DNA of 64,000 nt from Methanoregulaceae archaeon (GCA_015660885.1 JACTUB010000002.1:90859-154858); one strand, 5' to 3'. Counted from the first letter of the stretch, positions 1 through 9,235 are shown. The notes: generated from the letters alone by a model not told the origin. Translations and numbers: made by a program.

Positions 1-419
1 AAACCATTGCCGTAAGCCCATAAGGATTCAGAATCAATATCAGGTGTAACAGATTAAAAATTTGACGGTTATATAAATAAAAAAACCATAAAAACGGTAG
101 ATTTACTGTAATAATAGAAAATTTTGTGAAGTAGTAGACACCAGCGACACCGGATGAGCATTCAGTGCATACGGGCTTTATGATCGATGTAACCACATCC
201 AGTATTAAAAACCAGGTGACAGGATACAAAAAAAACTATTTCCCTTCATGCAACCTGGGGATGTAGACAGAATAAAACCCCCGGTCACCACCGTATTGAT
301 TTAAAGATTACTACTGCATGATTCAGTTGGAAAAAAAAACACGCGGTCACCAAGCGGAAAGTGGGGAAAAAGAGTGGATGCAAAATGCATCTGTGGCGTT
401 CTGTTATCTATCGGGACGG
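1..419. other. AT-rich intergenic stretch at the window edge
   Basis: I find no supportable gene in this stretch. It is rich in A/T, with a TATA-like element around 69-80 and several short A or T runs. The reading frames that cross 318-701 on the plus strand are the mirror of the ferritin-like gene and are not counted. The gene to the left lies outside the window. Confidence 0.5.
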
Positions 420-875
420 TCACCAGACCTCGGGGAAGGCCATTTCGGTGTACAGATCTTCAAGCCGGGCCTTGTGCCCGCTTTCCATGTTTGCGAGCTG
501 GGTAAAGAGGAACTTCTGCTCCGTTTCAGTCGAGAGCCCCGCCAGCTGGGTGTACATCTGCATAGCTTCAAGTTCCTTTTTGATCGCGAGAACAAGGCCA
601 TCAAGCGGTTTCAAATCGGCAGACAGGGGAGGGCTCGGCATTGCATTGACCACCTTGTAGTCCTTCTTTGCATCAAAGTGCATCTTGGTGACGTCTTTTG
701 AGAGCATTCCCTGTAAAAACTCCCGGTGCTGTTTCTCTTCTCCGGCAAGCTCACCAAAGAGTTTCTTCAGTGCTGCGTCTTTTACTTTGTCGGATATGGT
801 GCGGTAAAATGTGTATGCCTCGACTTCCCGGTCGATGGCGGTCGAAATGATCTTCTTTGCATCGTCAGTCTTCAT
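420..875 (-). CDS. ferritin-like (rubrerythrin-type) diiron protein
   Basis: This encodes a 151-residue, mostly helical, cytoplasmic protein. Two carboxylate/ExxH motifs typical of ferritin-like diiron proteins are visible: an early DREVEAY segment followed by EEKQH, then KKELEAMQMY followed by ESGH. There is no C-terminal rubredoxin CxxC domain, so it is an erythrin-type four-helix bundle, probably used in peroxide or iron handling. I chose the ATG at 875 over an upstream start because AAGGAG lies six bases before it. A TATA box at 911-921 gives a short leader that fits this start. It is a single-gene unit. The exact substrate cannot be told from sequence. Confidence 0.8.
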   Translation of the reverse strand: MKTDDAKKIISTAIDREVEAYTFYRTISDKVKDAALKKLFGELAGEEKQHREFLQGMLSKDVTKMHFDAKKDYKVVNAMPSPPLSADLKPLDGLVLAIKKELEAMQMYTQLAGLSTETEQKFLFTQLANMESGHKARLEDLYTEMAFPEVW

Positions 876-910
876 TTTTTGCTCCTTGATAACGTAAAAT
901 ATTACCAATT

Positions 911-921
911 ACATATATAAG
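911..921 (-). promoter_or_regulatory. TATA box of the ferritin-like gene
   Basis: On the minus strand the sequence reads CTTATATATGT, centred about 41 bp before the ATG at 875. Allowing about 26 bp to the transcription start leaves a leader of about 15 nt, which would contain the AAGGAG ribosome binding site. Confidence 0.6.
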
Positions 922-1019
922 AGCATTGGTTTTACCCATGACGGGGAGAATCAACCCCGTTCGCAAAAATATCGGAATGAAAAAAGTTCAGTCCCTCCCT
1001 TTCTGATATATCCTGCGTG

Positions 1020-2096
1020 TCAGTCCACCTCTTTCATCTTCCAGACGTGGATCACCCAGAGGAAAGAAGCAAGGGTCGCGATCACCGTAGATAGGATGAG
1101 GAGCGGTAAATACCACCATTGTTCTCCCATAGTTCCCCCCATAATCCCGCTCCCGGCGATGGTGGCGATCGTATTGGGGACGAGAAATGCCGTGCCGAGG
1201 ACGGTAAGGTACGCGGTGACGAGGGCAAACCGGTTATTCAGGTTCTGGAGCTGGTTGTTGTAGATACTCTGCATCACTTCAAGCCCGGATGAGAGGACGT
1301 TGGACATCTGTTCGGAGAGTTCAATATGACGATCGATATTGTCGGATAATATCCCTATCCGCCCGAGAAGTTTTTCATCATTGGTGATCAGGTCAGCATC
1401 CCCGTAGCGCAGCGAATCGACCACATCTTTTGTCGACCAGAGCACGTTCAGGTAATCGATCAGCACGTGCTTCATGCGGTAGATATCATAGGCGACCTTT
1501 CTCTTGGCTAAGTTCTCTTCGATAAGTGATTTACTGATCGTGTCACCACGCATCTCGATCTCGCGGAGGTACTCAAAGTTGCGGTCGTTGTTCTCATCGA
1601 TAATCCGTTCCAGGACCATGGTGGTCTTGTCAACCAGTGACTCTTCTGCGATCCTTTTAAAAAGTGGCGGGGCATACCGGGAGAATCTCAGGAGCCGGTT
1701 GATCTCTTCACTGTGAACCGTTACGATGTAATTGTCGCGGATAAGAACAAAGAGCGGGTGCACCGACATCTTCTCTGCCCGCACGGTTGTCGAAGGGAGC
1801 ATGATACCCAGTTCGGTGTCGTAATCTTCGTATGCCGAGTAAAAACCGGTGGTCAGTTTCGGGATCGGAATCTTGGTAAAACCGGCGACCTGGGCGATAT
1901 GCTCAATCTCTTTATCATCGTCTTTCGTGCTGCAATCGATCCAGGCGATACTCGCGTCGCGGATAGCGGCAATATATTCTTCAAGAGGGCGATCCACCTG
2001 CCGCTCGATCCTGCCATCCTTGTCAAGGATGATACAGAAACTTAAAGGGACTGGACCGTTGACCTGGGATGGCTGGGGAGTGCTCTGCATTTTCAT
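1020..2096 (-). CDS. CorA-superfamily divalent-cation transport protein lacking a GMN motif
   Basis: This 358-residue protein has the CorA layout: a large soluble N-terminal domain, a long charged helix (about residues 150-290), then two hydrophobic helices near the C-terminus (about 293-315 and 328-350) and a short basic tail. Known CorA channels carry GMN at the end of the first helix, where it forms the selectivity filter. Here the loop reads AGSGIMGGTMGEQWW and no GMN is present. The start has two close ATGs and I kept the first. It is divergent from the PEBP lipoprotein gene. Membership of the superfamily is clear, but Mg2+ as the substrate is not. Confidence 0.8.
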   Translation of the reverse strand: MKMQSTPQPSQVNGPVPLSFCIILDKDGRIERQVDRPLEEYIAAIRDASIAWIDCSTKDDDKEIEHIAQVAGFTKIPIPKLTTGFYSAYEDYDTELGIMLPSTTVRAEKMSVHPLFVLIRDNYIVTVHSEEINRLLRFSRYAPPLFKRIAEESLVDKTTMVLERIIDENNDRNFEYLREIEMRGDTISKSLIEENLAKRKVAYDIYRMKHVLIDYLNVLWSTKDVVDSLRYGDADLITNDEKLLGRIGILSDNIDRHIELSEQMSNVLSSGLEVMQSIYNNQLQNLNNRFALVTAYLTVLGTAFLVPNTIATIAGSGIMGGTMGEQWWYLPLLILSTVIATLASFLWVIHVWKMKEVD

Positions 2097-2263
2097 GGCG
2101 GCGCCTCGTGAACTGACGGCCGGTATTTTGTACTGTGTATCGTTATGAGCTATTGATACCGGAAGTGTATATAGGTGGTTGTGTTTGAGGAAGAAGAACA
2201 GTCCCCGCCAACCTCGGGAGGGCCTGTCGGAACGCTTATTATCCGGTATGCACTTGTCCGGTT

Positions 2264-2881
2264 ATGCAGAATCGCTGGCTCATGCTCCCCGCGGTGATCA
2301 TCGTTGTTTTCCTCCTGTCAGCCGGGTGTACATCATCAGCTCCCCCACCAGGCTCCCCCTCTCTGGCATCTCCCGCACTGTCACAACCCGTGGACGGGCA
2401 GACGTTGCCCTCCTCACCTTCCGGTGCGTTTACCCTAAGGGTGGCATCCCTGGATCCGGGATCAGTTCTCCCTGATGCTTATACCTGCAAAGGCGCACGT
2501 GAATCGCCTAAAATTGCATGGGACGGCGTTCCCTCTGGATCGAAGAGTCTCGTCCTGATCCTTGATGACCCCGATGGTCTGAATGGCAGTTTTACCCACT
2601 GGATTGTCTACAATATCCCGCCGGTATCAGGTGAACTTGCACAGGCACAGCCGAATGCTAAAGTGCTCGCCAACGGGGCACAGCAGGGTGATACCAGCGC
2701 AGGCCAACGCGGATATTACCCGCCCTGCCCGCCCATCGGGGCAACGCACCGCTACGTGTTCAGGTTGTATGCGGTTGACATGGATATCACCCAGCCGACT
2801 GCAGACCGGGATTCCATCGACTGGGCGCTGACCGGGCATACGATTGCAGAAACGGAGTTTACGACGACGTTTAAACGGTGA
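2264..2881 (+). CDS. PEBP-family (YbhB/YbcL-like) lipoprotein
   Basis: This 205-residue exported protein starts with a hydrophobic signal ending in FLLSAGC, a lipobox, so it is probably lipid-anchored at Cys21 on the outer face of the membrane. A low-complexity Ser/Pro linker follows. The rest is a phosphatidylethanolamine-binding-protein fold of the Raf-kinase-inhibitor-like type: DPDGLNGSFTHWIVYNIPP and later PPCPPIGATHRYVFRLYAVD are the family's ligand-pocket motifs. A TATA-like CTTATTATC at 2235-2243 sits about 25 bp before the ATG, which suggests a leaderless message. The ligand is unknown. It is convergent with the MFS gene, with a 12-base gap. Confidence 0.87.
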   Translation: MQNRWLMLPAVIIVVFLLSAGCTSSAPPPGSPSLASPALSQPVDGQTLPSSPSGAFTLRVASLDPGSVLPDAYTCKGARESPKIAWDGVPSGSKSLVLILDDPDGLNGSFTHWIVYNIPPVSGELAQAQPNAKVLANGAQQGDTSAGQRGYYPPCPPIGATHRYVFRLYAVDMDITQPTADRDSIDWALTGHTIAETEFTTTFKR

Positions 2882-2893
2882 CAGATCCTGTTG

Positions 2894-4105
2894 TCACGTA
2901 CGGTCCCGCACCGAAATAGCAAAAACAGCGGTGACTGCAACAGCCAGAAGGAAACTCGCGAAGAACCCGGATGAGTAGCCGATACCGGTAATTATAATTC
3001 CGGTGACGAGCGGCCCGGCCGACTGTCCGATATCCATGGTAGAGGAGAGTGCCCCCATCGACGCCCCGATCTGTTCTTTTTGTGCAATATCAGCAATGTA
3101 CGCACTGGTCGCGACGGTAGAAAGTGACATGCCAAGACCAAACACGGCGCTTACTAAAAGAACGGTGGAAAACCCTGGAGTAAACGGGATCAGGGCTACC
3201 GAACTGCCCAGGATGACGAGCCCTGCAGCGATCTGGACGCGCTTGTCGAAACGGTCAGCAAGGGTCCCGAAGAACGGTTTTGTCCCGGCGATGATCAGCA
3301 CCTGCACAGCAAAGATAATTCCCGTCAGGTAAGGGCCAATGCCCCGGGAAGCAAGAAAGAGGGGAAGAAACGTCTCGAATGCCCCGAACGAAAAATAGGT
3401 TGCCATATCGACAAGCGCGGTGGCACGGAGCCCCGCGTGGGAAAAGAAGGTGACAAAACTTGAGCGGAAGCGGGAGAGCGGGAGCAGGCCAGGAGGTGCT
3501 GAACGGTCCTCGCGGTACATGAATGTCATGATGAAGACGGGTACTGCGGCAAGCGCAGCAGCCACGTATACCATGTGATAAGGAACCAGCCCCGGGTACA
3601 TCATGAAGGTGGAGATAATGATGCCACCGGCGAGGGGAGCGATGGTCCGCCCTATAAGTGTCGCCGAGGAGTACTGTCCCAGCATTGCACCTTTGGTTTC
3701 CGGGAACCGTTCTGCGATAACCGCGGAGATGACAGGGCCGAGGATTGCAGTTGCAGTGCCGTGGAAGAACCGGACCGGGATGAGCCAGAGAGGGTCGGTG
3801 ATGAGCAGGTAGAGGAGCGGGGCGGACAAAAACACTATGCCCGACGTTATAAGGAGCCTCCTTCTTCCTAAATGATCCGAGAGCACGCCAACCGGAAACG
3901 AGAACAGGATCCCGGCTAACGGGGAGACGGCAGCCACGAGCCCGATCACCACATCATTTGCGCCAATTGCCTGCGAGAAGAGGGGCAGTACCGGGTTTTT
4001 TGAGATGGTAGTAGAAAATATCGCAAAGAAACCCAGCAGGGAGAGGTAATACATCATCCGGCGATCGGGAGAGAACCAGCGGTTCATACCTTCTGCATGC
4101 GACAT
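2894..4105 (-). CDS. MFS transporter, drug-exporter type
   Basis: This 403-residue integral membrane protein shows about twelve hydrophobic helices. The major-facilitator signature between helices 2 and 3 reads GVLSDHLGRRRLL, and a second copy (GTLADRFDKRVQ) lies between helices 8 and 9, as expected for two homologous halves. This pattern fits a proton-coupled exporter, but the substrate cannot be inferred. No good ribosome binding site precedes the first ATG; the second ATG (M7) is also possible. The gene is divergent from the surface protein at 4212 and convergent with the PEBP gene. Confidence 0.85.
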   Translation of the reverse strand: MSHAEGMNRWFSPDRRMMYYLSLLGFFAIFSTTISKNPVLPLFSQAIGANDVVIGLVAAVSPLAGILFSFPVGVLSDHLGRRRLLITSGIVFLSAPLLYLLITDPLWLIPVRFFHGTATAILGPVISAVIAERFPETKGAMLGQYSSATLIGRTIAPLAGGIIISTFMMYPGLVPYHMVYVAAALAAVPVFIMTFMYREDRSAPPGLLPLSRFRSSFVTFFSHAGLRATALVDMATYFSFGAFETFLPLFLASRGIGPYLTGIIFAVQVLIIAGTKPFFGTLADRFDKRVQIAAGLVILGSSVALIPFTPGFSTVLLVSAVFGLGMSLSTVATSAYIADIAQKEQIGASMGALSSTMDIGQSAGPLVTGIIITGIGYSSGFFASFLLAVAVTAVFAISVRDRT

Positions 4106-4211
4106 GGGTAGTACCGGGATTGGTGATGTTCTGGCATAAAGAGTGATGACAACCGCATTTCAAAAAACAGATCCAAAAAAACTAATGGTGATAATGCCCT
4201 ACACCTCCCGT

Positions 4212-4985
4212 ATGAAAAAATCTGTATCGTATCCAGGAACCGCAGTCATTGCTCTGGTGGTTCTGGCAGCACTGGTCTTTCTTCCCGTCTGCGGTATGGT
4301 TTATCAACCTGCGCAGGTATCTTTACTGGCGGCGAACAGCACGGTGCCAGTCAGTGCGAATGTAACTGCGACCGTGTCTGCAACACAGTTTGTGAGTGCA
4401 ACAATCTCATCAGGATCTCCGGTTGTTGGTGACCCGGTCACCATCAGCGGGACGGTGACCGCAAGTACGCTTCCGCCCGATGTCCGGATCTGGGTATTTG
4501 CCGGTAACTACGTGAATGTTTCAGACGTACAGGTCAATGCCGGAGGCGGCTTCTCAAAGACATACTCCACAACCGGATTGCCCCCGGCAAAGTATTACGT
4601 CTTTGTCCAGAGCCCGGGTGCCAACGAAGAGTACGACATCAATTTAGAGGAGTCAGGTATCTATTCCGGCCAGGTGGTCAACACCCTCACCAATGCATCG
4701 ATCTTTAACTTTACCGGTACAGGCAGTCTCAGGAACGCAAATGCCTTACAGGCACTCTCCGAAGCGATCAACGACCAGGGTGTTGATGATGCGTATACAA
4801 AACTTACCTTCCTGCTGACAGCCCCGGGCATGCCGATAACCGGACAAACCTCCGCTGGTACACAGGAAACCTCCGGCACTCCCGTTGCAGCGACCACGGC
4901 AAAGTCCCCGCTCACCCTGCCTATTACTATACTGGCGCTGGTGGGTGGATGGGGTGCTGCGATGTATCTGAGAAAACGGAGTTAA
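4212..4985 (+). CDS. exported surface protein with C-terminal membrane anchor
   Basis: This 257-residue protein has a basic start followed by a hydrophobic segment (about residues 10-32), a Ser/Thr/Val-rich extracellular region, a stalk rich in Thr, Ser, Ala and Gly, and a final hydrophobic helix followed by the basic tail RKRS. This type I anchor is common in surface proteins of Methanomicrobiales. The middle (SPVVGDPVTISGTVTA and VSDVQVNAGGGFSKTYST) looks like a beta-sandwich extracellular repeat. I chose the ATG at 4212 because the longer frame upstream has no signal-like character. The function is unknown; a structural or adhesive role is inferred. T-runs follow the stop codon. Confidence 0.72.
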   Translation: MKKSVSYPGTAVIALVVLAALVFLPVCGMVYQPAQVSLLAANSTVPVSANVTATVSATQFVSATISSGSPVVGDPVTISGTVTASTLPPDVRIWVFAGNYVNVSDVQVNAGGGFSKTYSTTGLPPAKYYVFVQSPGANEEYDINLEESGIYSGQVVNTLTNASIFNFTGTGSLRNANALQALSEAINDQGVDDAYTKLTFLLTAPGMPITGQTSAGTQETSGTPVAATTAKSPLTLPITILALVGGWGAAMYLRKRS

Positions 4986-5011
4986 CCTTTTTGCGACCCG
5001 GGAAAAATTCC

Positions 5012-5018
5012 TTTTTTT
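5012..5018 (+). terminator. T-run after the surface protein gene
   Basis: A run of seven T residues lies about 27 bp after the stop codon at 4985, preceded by a T5 run at 4988-4992. Oligo-T tracts act as archaeal transcription terminators. Confidence 0.45.
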
Positions 5019-5069
5019 AATCCGGTTGATTTGAACAGGCACTTATTTTAGTATGACATGCATCTCTTC

Positions 5070-5325
5070 AATTTGCAGCTAATTCTGTACAGCAAAGGCA
5101 GTCCTCATGGATCGTAACCGAGTCCGTATTCCCGGTGGATGTTATGCCGTCGCAGCACATCTTTACCCTGTAATGACCTGCGCGATGAAAGGGACAAAAT
5201 CATTTTCGAAAAAAATCCAACGCGAAAAACGATTTTTTCTGATTTGTGAAAGTCAGACACATTGTAACCTTCAAATTATTGGAATATTCAGTCCGGGGTG
5301 ATTGATTCCCCGGTCCTTTTTTTTT
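5070..5325 (+). ncRNA. possible small transcript ending at a hairpin terminator
   Basis: This stretch between the surface protein and ABC genes has no convincing protein. A TATA-like element (CTTATTTTAGTATG, about 5041-5054) and a strong hairpin plus T-run at 5293-5325 would bound a plus-strand transcript of about 250 nt. The 64-codon frame inside it (5107-5301) does not resemble a protein I know, and its stop falls in the hairpin. A small RNA or a short leader-type gene is possible. This is inference only. Confidence 0.22.
5293..5325 (+). terminator. GC hairpin followed by oligo-T
   Basis: CCGGGG at 5293-5298 pairs with CCCCGG at 5308-5313 across a nine-base loop, and a nine-base T-run follows at 5317-5325. 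On the other strand a T6 run (5326-5331) precedes the hairpin and could end the ABC exporter transcript. Confidence 0.55.
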
Positions 5326-5351
5326 AAAAAAGAACAATTTTTCCGGGGAGA

Positions 5352-6440
5352 TTACTCCAGTGTGCGCCGGTACGTGACGATGCCGAGAATAAACATAGCA
5401 CCGGAAAAGATCAGCAATGCAATAAGGTCCATTCCAATGACATCGAGTCCTTGTCCGCGGAGGATAATACCCCTGAGTGCATCCACACCATAATACTCGG
5501 GATTTATCACGGTGATCCAGCGCAACCAGTCCGGCATGCCGATCACGGGATAGAACGCACCTGAAGTCATGAACAGGATGAGGTTGAGGAATGCGACCGT
5601 CGATGCGTACTCCTGCTGTGCAGAGAACCGCGATGCAAAGGATACAACCAGACTTGTGACGCCGATACAGGCGATCAGGATCACCAGAAGGACCAGCAGA
5701 AAGTCTTGGAAACTCTGGATCGTGATGCCGGTGATAAAAATGTCGATTAAAAAGATGGTGAATCCCGCGATAAATGCCCGGACGGTACCGCTGGAAATGA
5801 TCCCGGCGATGATACTGGTGCGCTGCACCGGTGTGACAAGGTAGCCCTCGTGGATCCCGTTCTCACGATCCTTTATCAGGGCGATCCCCCCACCGAACAT
5901 GGTGGATGTGAAAATTGCCATCATAATGACGCCGACGCCGAAGAACTGTATGTATTTTATATCCCCGTAAATTTTATTGACTGCCACCGGGTTATTCGCC
6001 CCGAGCGATGCAAGGACGCCGTTTAATGCTGATTCGACAAGGGCAGGAATGATCGAGTTTGAACTGTCTACGTACAGGCGTATTGCATGGTCATTGGATA
6101 CATCAGACGGAAAAACAATAACCGCGGATATCTTGCCCAGTGCAAGATCCTGTTTGGCAGCAATTTCATCCGTATATACGGTGACATCCAGCAGTTTGGG
6201 ATAGTCTTTCTGGGGGATATGGTTGAGTGCCACAACTGCGCTGGTAAAAAGCGTGGTTTCGTTATAAGGGGGGACTTCCTGAACAACGCCGACTGGTACA
6301 TGGCTGATGGTCCCGCCAAAGGCATTGCCAAAAATGACCAGGTACATGATTGGCATCATAAGCGTCATGAGAACCACAAACGGGTTGCTGAGGAATTTCT
6401 TGAAATCCCGCTTGAAGATCGCGATTGCGCCCCGGATCAT
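5352..6440 (-). CDS. ABC-2 type exporter, permease subunit
   Basis: This 362-residue membrane protein has one helix near the N-terminus (about 22-40), a long extracellular loop (about 45-170), then a cluster of five helices, the ABC-2/DrrB layout. The segment after the loop (ENGIHEGYLVTPVQRTSII) is the conserved coupling region of daunorubicin-type permeases. Its start codon overlaps the stop of the ATPase gene by four bases, so the two are co-transcribed and probably translationally coupled. Together they should form a homodimeric exporter. The substrate is unknown. The longer in-frame extension on this strand is not needed. Confidence 0.88.
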   Translation of the reverse strand: MIRGAIAIFKRDFKKFLSNPFVVLMTLMMPIMYLVIFGNAFGGTISHVPVGVVQEVPPYNETTLFTSAVVALNHIPQKDYPKLLDVTVYTDEIAAKQDLALGKISAVIVFPSDVSNDHAIRLYVDSSNSIIPALVESALNGVLASLGANNPVAVNKIYGDIKYIQFFGVGVIMMAIFTSTMFGGGIALIKDRENGIHEGYLVTPVQRTSIIAGIISSGTVRAFIAGFTIFLIDIFITGITIQSFQDFLLVLLVILIACIGVTSLVVSFASRFSAQQEYASTVAFLNLILFMTSGAFYPVIGMPDWLRWITVINPEYYGVDALRGIILRGQGLDVIGMDLIALLIFSGAMFILGIVTYRRTLE

Positions 6441-7513
6441 GGTGGAACTCCTCTGCGTGCAGGTTTTGCGTCCTGGTTCCCGCCTTCATCCAGTTTTTTA
6501 CCGGTGAGGTGTATGAAAATATCTTCCAGTGAGGGTGACCGTATCGATATGGACGTCATGGGGGTGGAAAATTTTTCAAAGACTCCAACAATCTCAGGCA
6601 ACAATTTGCTCCCGTTTTTTGCAGAGATGATCAGTTTTTGATCCTTGACTTCGACTGCGTTGATAAGGGTGTTCTGTCTTAAAACCGGGAGCATTCCCTC
6701 ATCGATTGAATCAAAACCGATTTCAATCAGGTCACCTGCAGGAATCAGCTGTTTGAGGTTTTCCAGTATATCCAGGGCAATAAGCCTCCCTTTATCAACA
6801 AAGGCGATGCGGTCACAGAGTTTTTCCGCTTCGTCCATGTAATGCGTAGTCAGGATGATAGTCGTTTTTTCTTCGTTCAACTTCGAAATCTGCTGCCAGA
6901 CTTCGTGCCGTGCCTCCGGGTCGAGCCCGATCGTTGGCTCATCGAGAAACAGGATGAGCGGGTGATGAATAAAGGCGCGGACAATCTCGAGTTTCCGCCT
7001 CATACCTCCGGAAAATGTCTGGACTTTCATGTGGGCACGGTCTGACAGCTCCGTCATATCGAGAAGTTCCCATATCCGTTTATCAAGGATGCTGTCGTCA
7101 ACGTTTACCAGTTTCCCGTAAAATTCAAGGTTGTCGTACGCGGTAAGTTCGACGTCAAGCGTACTGTTCTGCGGGCAGACCCCGATGATGCTCCGGATCT
7201 TTTCAGGGTCGCGGATAATATCAAAGGTATCAACGCACGCCGTTCCATTTGTCGGGCGGAGCAGGGTGGTGAGCACACGGATAAGCGTGCTCTTTCCCGC
7301 ACCGTTGGGACCCAGCAACCCAAAGATTTCTCCCCGCCTGACTTCAAATGTGACATCATCGACGGCAGTAACGCTTCGATTCTTTTCGCGAAAGATTTTT
7401 GTAAGATGGTCAATCCTGATGATGCTCGAAGGATCGGAAACGGAACTGCAGACAGCTAAGGGTTCTGCGGGATCCGCCCCAGTTTTCTTACCATCGGCGG
7501 CAGGTTGACTCAT
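6437..7513 (-). CDS. ABC exporter, ATP-binding subunit (daunorubicin-resistance type)
   Basis: This 358-residue cytoplasmic ATPase has a Walker A motif (LLGPNGAGKST), the signature FSGGMRRK, a Walker B motif followed by the D-loop (LFLDEPTIGLD) and the switch histidine (ILTTHYMDEAE). After the nucleotide-binding domain there is a C-terminal extension of about 100 residues, typical of DrrA-type proteins. The first 30 residues are a variable low-complexity leader, so translation might begin later. It partners the permease directly downstream. Confidence 0.9.
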   Translation of the reverse strand: MSQPAADGKKTGADPAEPLAVCSSVSDPSSIIRIDHLTKIFREKNRSVTAVDDVTFEVRRGEIFGLLGPNGAGKSTLIRVLTTLLRPTNGTACVDTFDIIRDPEKIRSIIGVCPQNSTLDVELTAYDNLEFYGKLVNVDDSILDKRIWELLDMTELSDRAHMKVQTFSGGMRRKLEIVRAFIHHPLILFLDEPTIGLDPEARHEVWQQISKLNEEKTTIILTTHYMDEAEKLCDRIAFVDKGRLIALDILENLKQLIPAGDLIEIGFDSIDEGMLPVLRQNTLINAVEVKDQKLIISAKNGSKLLPEIVGVFEKFSTPMTSISIRSPSLEDIFIHLTGKKLDEGGNQDAKPARRGVPP

Positions 7514-7647
7514 GGTACTTCAATCACAAAGTTTTAGCGTGATAGTTATTAATCCGATGCTTACTCCCAAAAAGGTGGCGTGGAAAATAATTATCCGCTA
7601 TCAACGACAATGCTGCTCCACTAAAGAATTTTTTTGGAGGGGAGACA

Positions 7648-8709
7648 ATGATCACGCTCCGGTTTTACCGGATTTATGATATTGGCAGGGAAATCGATCT
7701 TGACTGGCTGGAACGAGCCCTGGCCCAAAATTACTTTACGGCAAGAACAAGTTTTGTCCGGGTCAAACAAAAGTCCATTATGATTGAGGATCCTCCTCTC
7801 ATGATCCAGATGAACCCTATACGGGTGGAGCGGGAGAGCAAGCCGTTTGAGTTCTCGGTGGTTGCCCGTGTCTATGATATCGGCGTAATCAGCTTCTGTT
7901 TTATGTATGAAAACGAGAATGCACATTATTCCACGCTTGAGGAGATCGCGTTCCTGTTCGCCGGCCAGGAAGGTTTATCGGAATTCTATGTCCAGTATCT
8001 CAAGACCCTCGGGGAGATCATCAAACCCCACATCAGGAACTTTGCGATTAATCCTGATTTCTTTGAGGATTATACGGTCTACGTGACCAATCACCGGGAT
8101 GATTCTGTCGATCCCGTTCCCCTCTTAATCGGTGAAAAGACCAACATTTCGCCCCAGATGAGAGAAGAGATCATCAAAAATACCCTGAGTTATAGTACTG
8201 ATGATCTCGTGATACTTTCCTGGGATTCAGCCCTCCTCTGTAACCCGGAAAGCCCGACTGACTTAATTGACCTCATTGAATTTGCCAATGTCCAGGTGCT
8301 GGAATTACGTTACTATGACCGGGAACTGACCCGCGAGATGGAAGGGATGTACGATAATATCGAGCATGCAGACAGGCTTTCCCAGTTCCGGCGGGGTCGC
8401 CGTTACCATGCCATCATGGCAAAACAGATGAAGACATATGCAGAAATTTCCGAAATTATCGAAAAAGTTGACAACCTCATTAAAGTCACTGAGGATGTCT
8501 ATTATGCACGGGTCTATGCAACTGCCTTACGAGTCCTCCGGAGCAACCAGTGGAGCGAGAGCGTGACCCGGAAGATCGATGTCATACGGGAAAACTATTC
8601 GATGCTGTCCGATGAAGTCCGTATCCAGCACTCAAACTTCCTCGAGTGGGTGGTTATCATACTGATTGCCCTTGAATTTGGTCTGGCTATCTGGCAAAGC
8701 ATCAGGTAA
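7648..8709 (+). CDS. DUF155 / RMD1-YagE family membrane protein
   Basis: This 353-residue protein belongs to the family that includes yeast Rmd1 and human mitochondrial RMND1. Recognisable blocks are the central WDSALLCNP-type motif, the C-terminal ARVYATALRVLRSNQW region, and the ending HSNFLEWVVIILIALEF, which forms the only membrane helix (about residues 332-350) before a three-residue tail. The bulk is therefore cytosolic and anchored by its C-terminus. In mitochondria the family supports translation and membrane organisation; its role in archaea is unknown. GGAGGGGAG lies a few bases before the ATG. The next gene starts 17 bp after the stop, so they probably share a transcript. Confidence 0.8.
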   Translation: MITLRFYRIYDIGREIDLDWLERALAQNYFTARTSFVRVKQKSIMIEDPPLMIQMNPIRVERESKPFEFSVVARVYDIGVISFCFMYENENAHYSTLEEIAFLFAGQEGLSEFYVQYLKTLGEIIKPHIRNFAINPDFFEDYTVYVTNHRDDSVDPVPLLIGEKTNISPQMREEIIKNTLSYSTDDLVILSWDSALLCNPESPTDLIDLIEFANVQVLELRYYDRELTREMEGMYDNIEHADRLSQFRRGRRYHAIMAKQMKTYAEISEIIEKVDNLIKVTEDVYYARVYATALRVLRSNQWSESVTRKIDVIRENYSMLSDEVRIQHSNFLEWVVIILIALEFGLAIWQSIR

Positions 8710-8726
8710 GATAAGTCCCACGGGTT

Positions 8727-9209
8727 ATGGCGTTTGAATGCCAGCAATGCGGGGAATGCTGCCACCACATGGCGCAGGTCCACACCATAAAGGAAGTGAA
8801 GGGTGACTTTACGTTCCTGGTCAATAACCAGTATACCGGGGAAAAAATCGTGGTCACTGTCGACCCGGACAAGTACGACCTCTTTGCGGACATACGAGTT
8901 TTTGGGGATCACCCGGAAGCCTGCCCGTTCCTGCGCTATCATCCGAAGGACAATCTGGCCTATTGTACCGTCCACATGACACGACCGGAGATCTGCAGGG
9001 ATTACGGGTGCTGGCGGATGCTCATCCTGGATTCTCGCGGGAAAAGAGCCGGGAGGGTCATGGAGCACCGTGCATTCTTTTCTGATGATGACGACCTGGC
9101 CCACGTATGGAAGGAGTGCATCGATGACCTGACCGAGCCGGACGATGCGGTATGGGACACAATCGTAATCGGGATATTAAGAAAAGCGGGATATACCGTA
9201 CGGGTATAA
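8727..9209 (+). CDS. YkgJ-family cysteine-cluster protein
   Basis: This 160-residue soluble protein begins with a CxxCxxCC cluster (CQQCGECCHHM, residues 5-15) and has further cysteines in CPFL, YCTVH, ICRDYGCW. The family is thought to bind zinc or an iron-sulfur cluster, but its function is undescribed. It is probably co-transcribed with the DUF155 gene. A second member of the same family lies at 32178-32807. The stop codon is followed by an A-run and a hairpin that serves the opposite strand. Confidence 0.82.
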   Translation: MAFECQQCGECCHHMAQVHTIKEVKGDFTFLVNNQYTGEKIVVTVDPDKYDLFADIRVFGDHPEACPFLRYHPKDNLAYCTVHMTRPEICRDYGCWRMLILDSRGKRAGRVMEHRAFFSDDDDLAHVWKECIDDLTEPDDAVWDTIVIGILRKAGYTVRV

Positions 9210-9210
9210 A

Positions 9211-9235
9211 AAAAATTCCCGTCTTATTGGACGGG
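9211..9235 (-). terminator. hairpin with T-run, minus strand
   Basis: CCCGTC (9218-9223) pairs with GACGGG (9230-9235). Read on the minus strand the hairpin is followed by AATTTTTTTT. The stop codon TAA of the small minus-strand frame at 9224-9385 sits in the loop, which argues that a minus-strand transcript ends here. Confidence 0.6.

Noticed and set aside
318..701. 127-codon plus-strand frame
   Set aside because: It lies antisense to the ferritin-like gene, which has clear motifs, a ribosome binding site and a TATA box.
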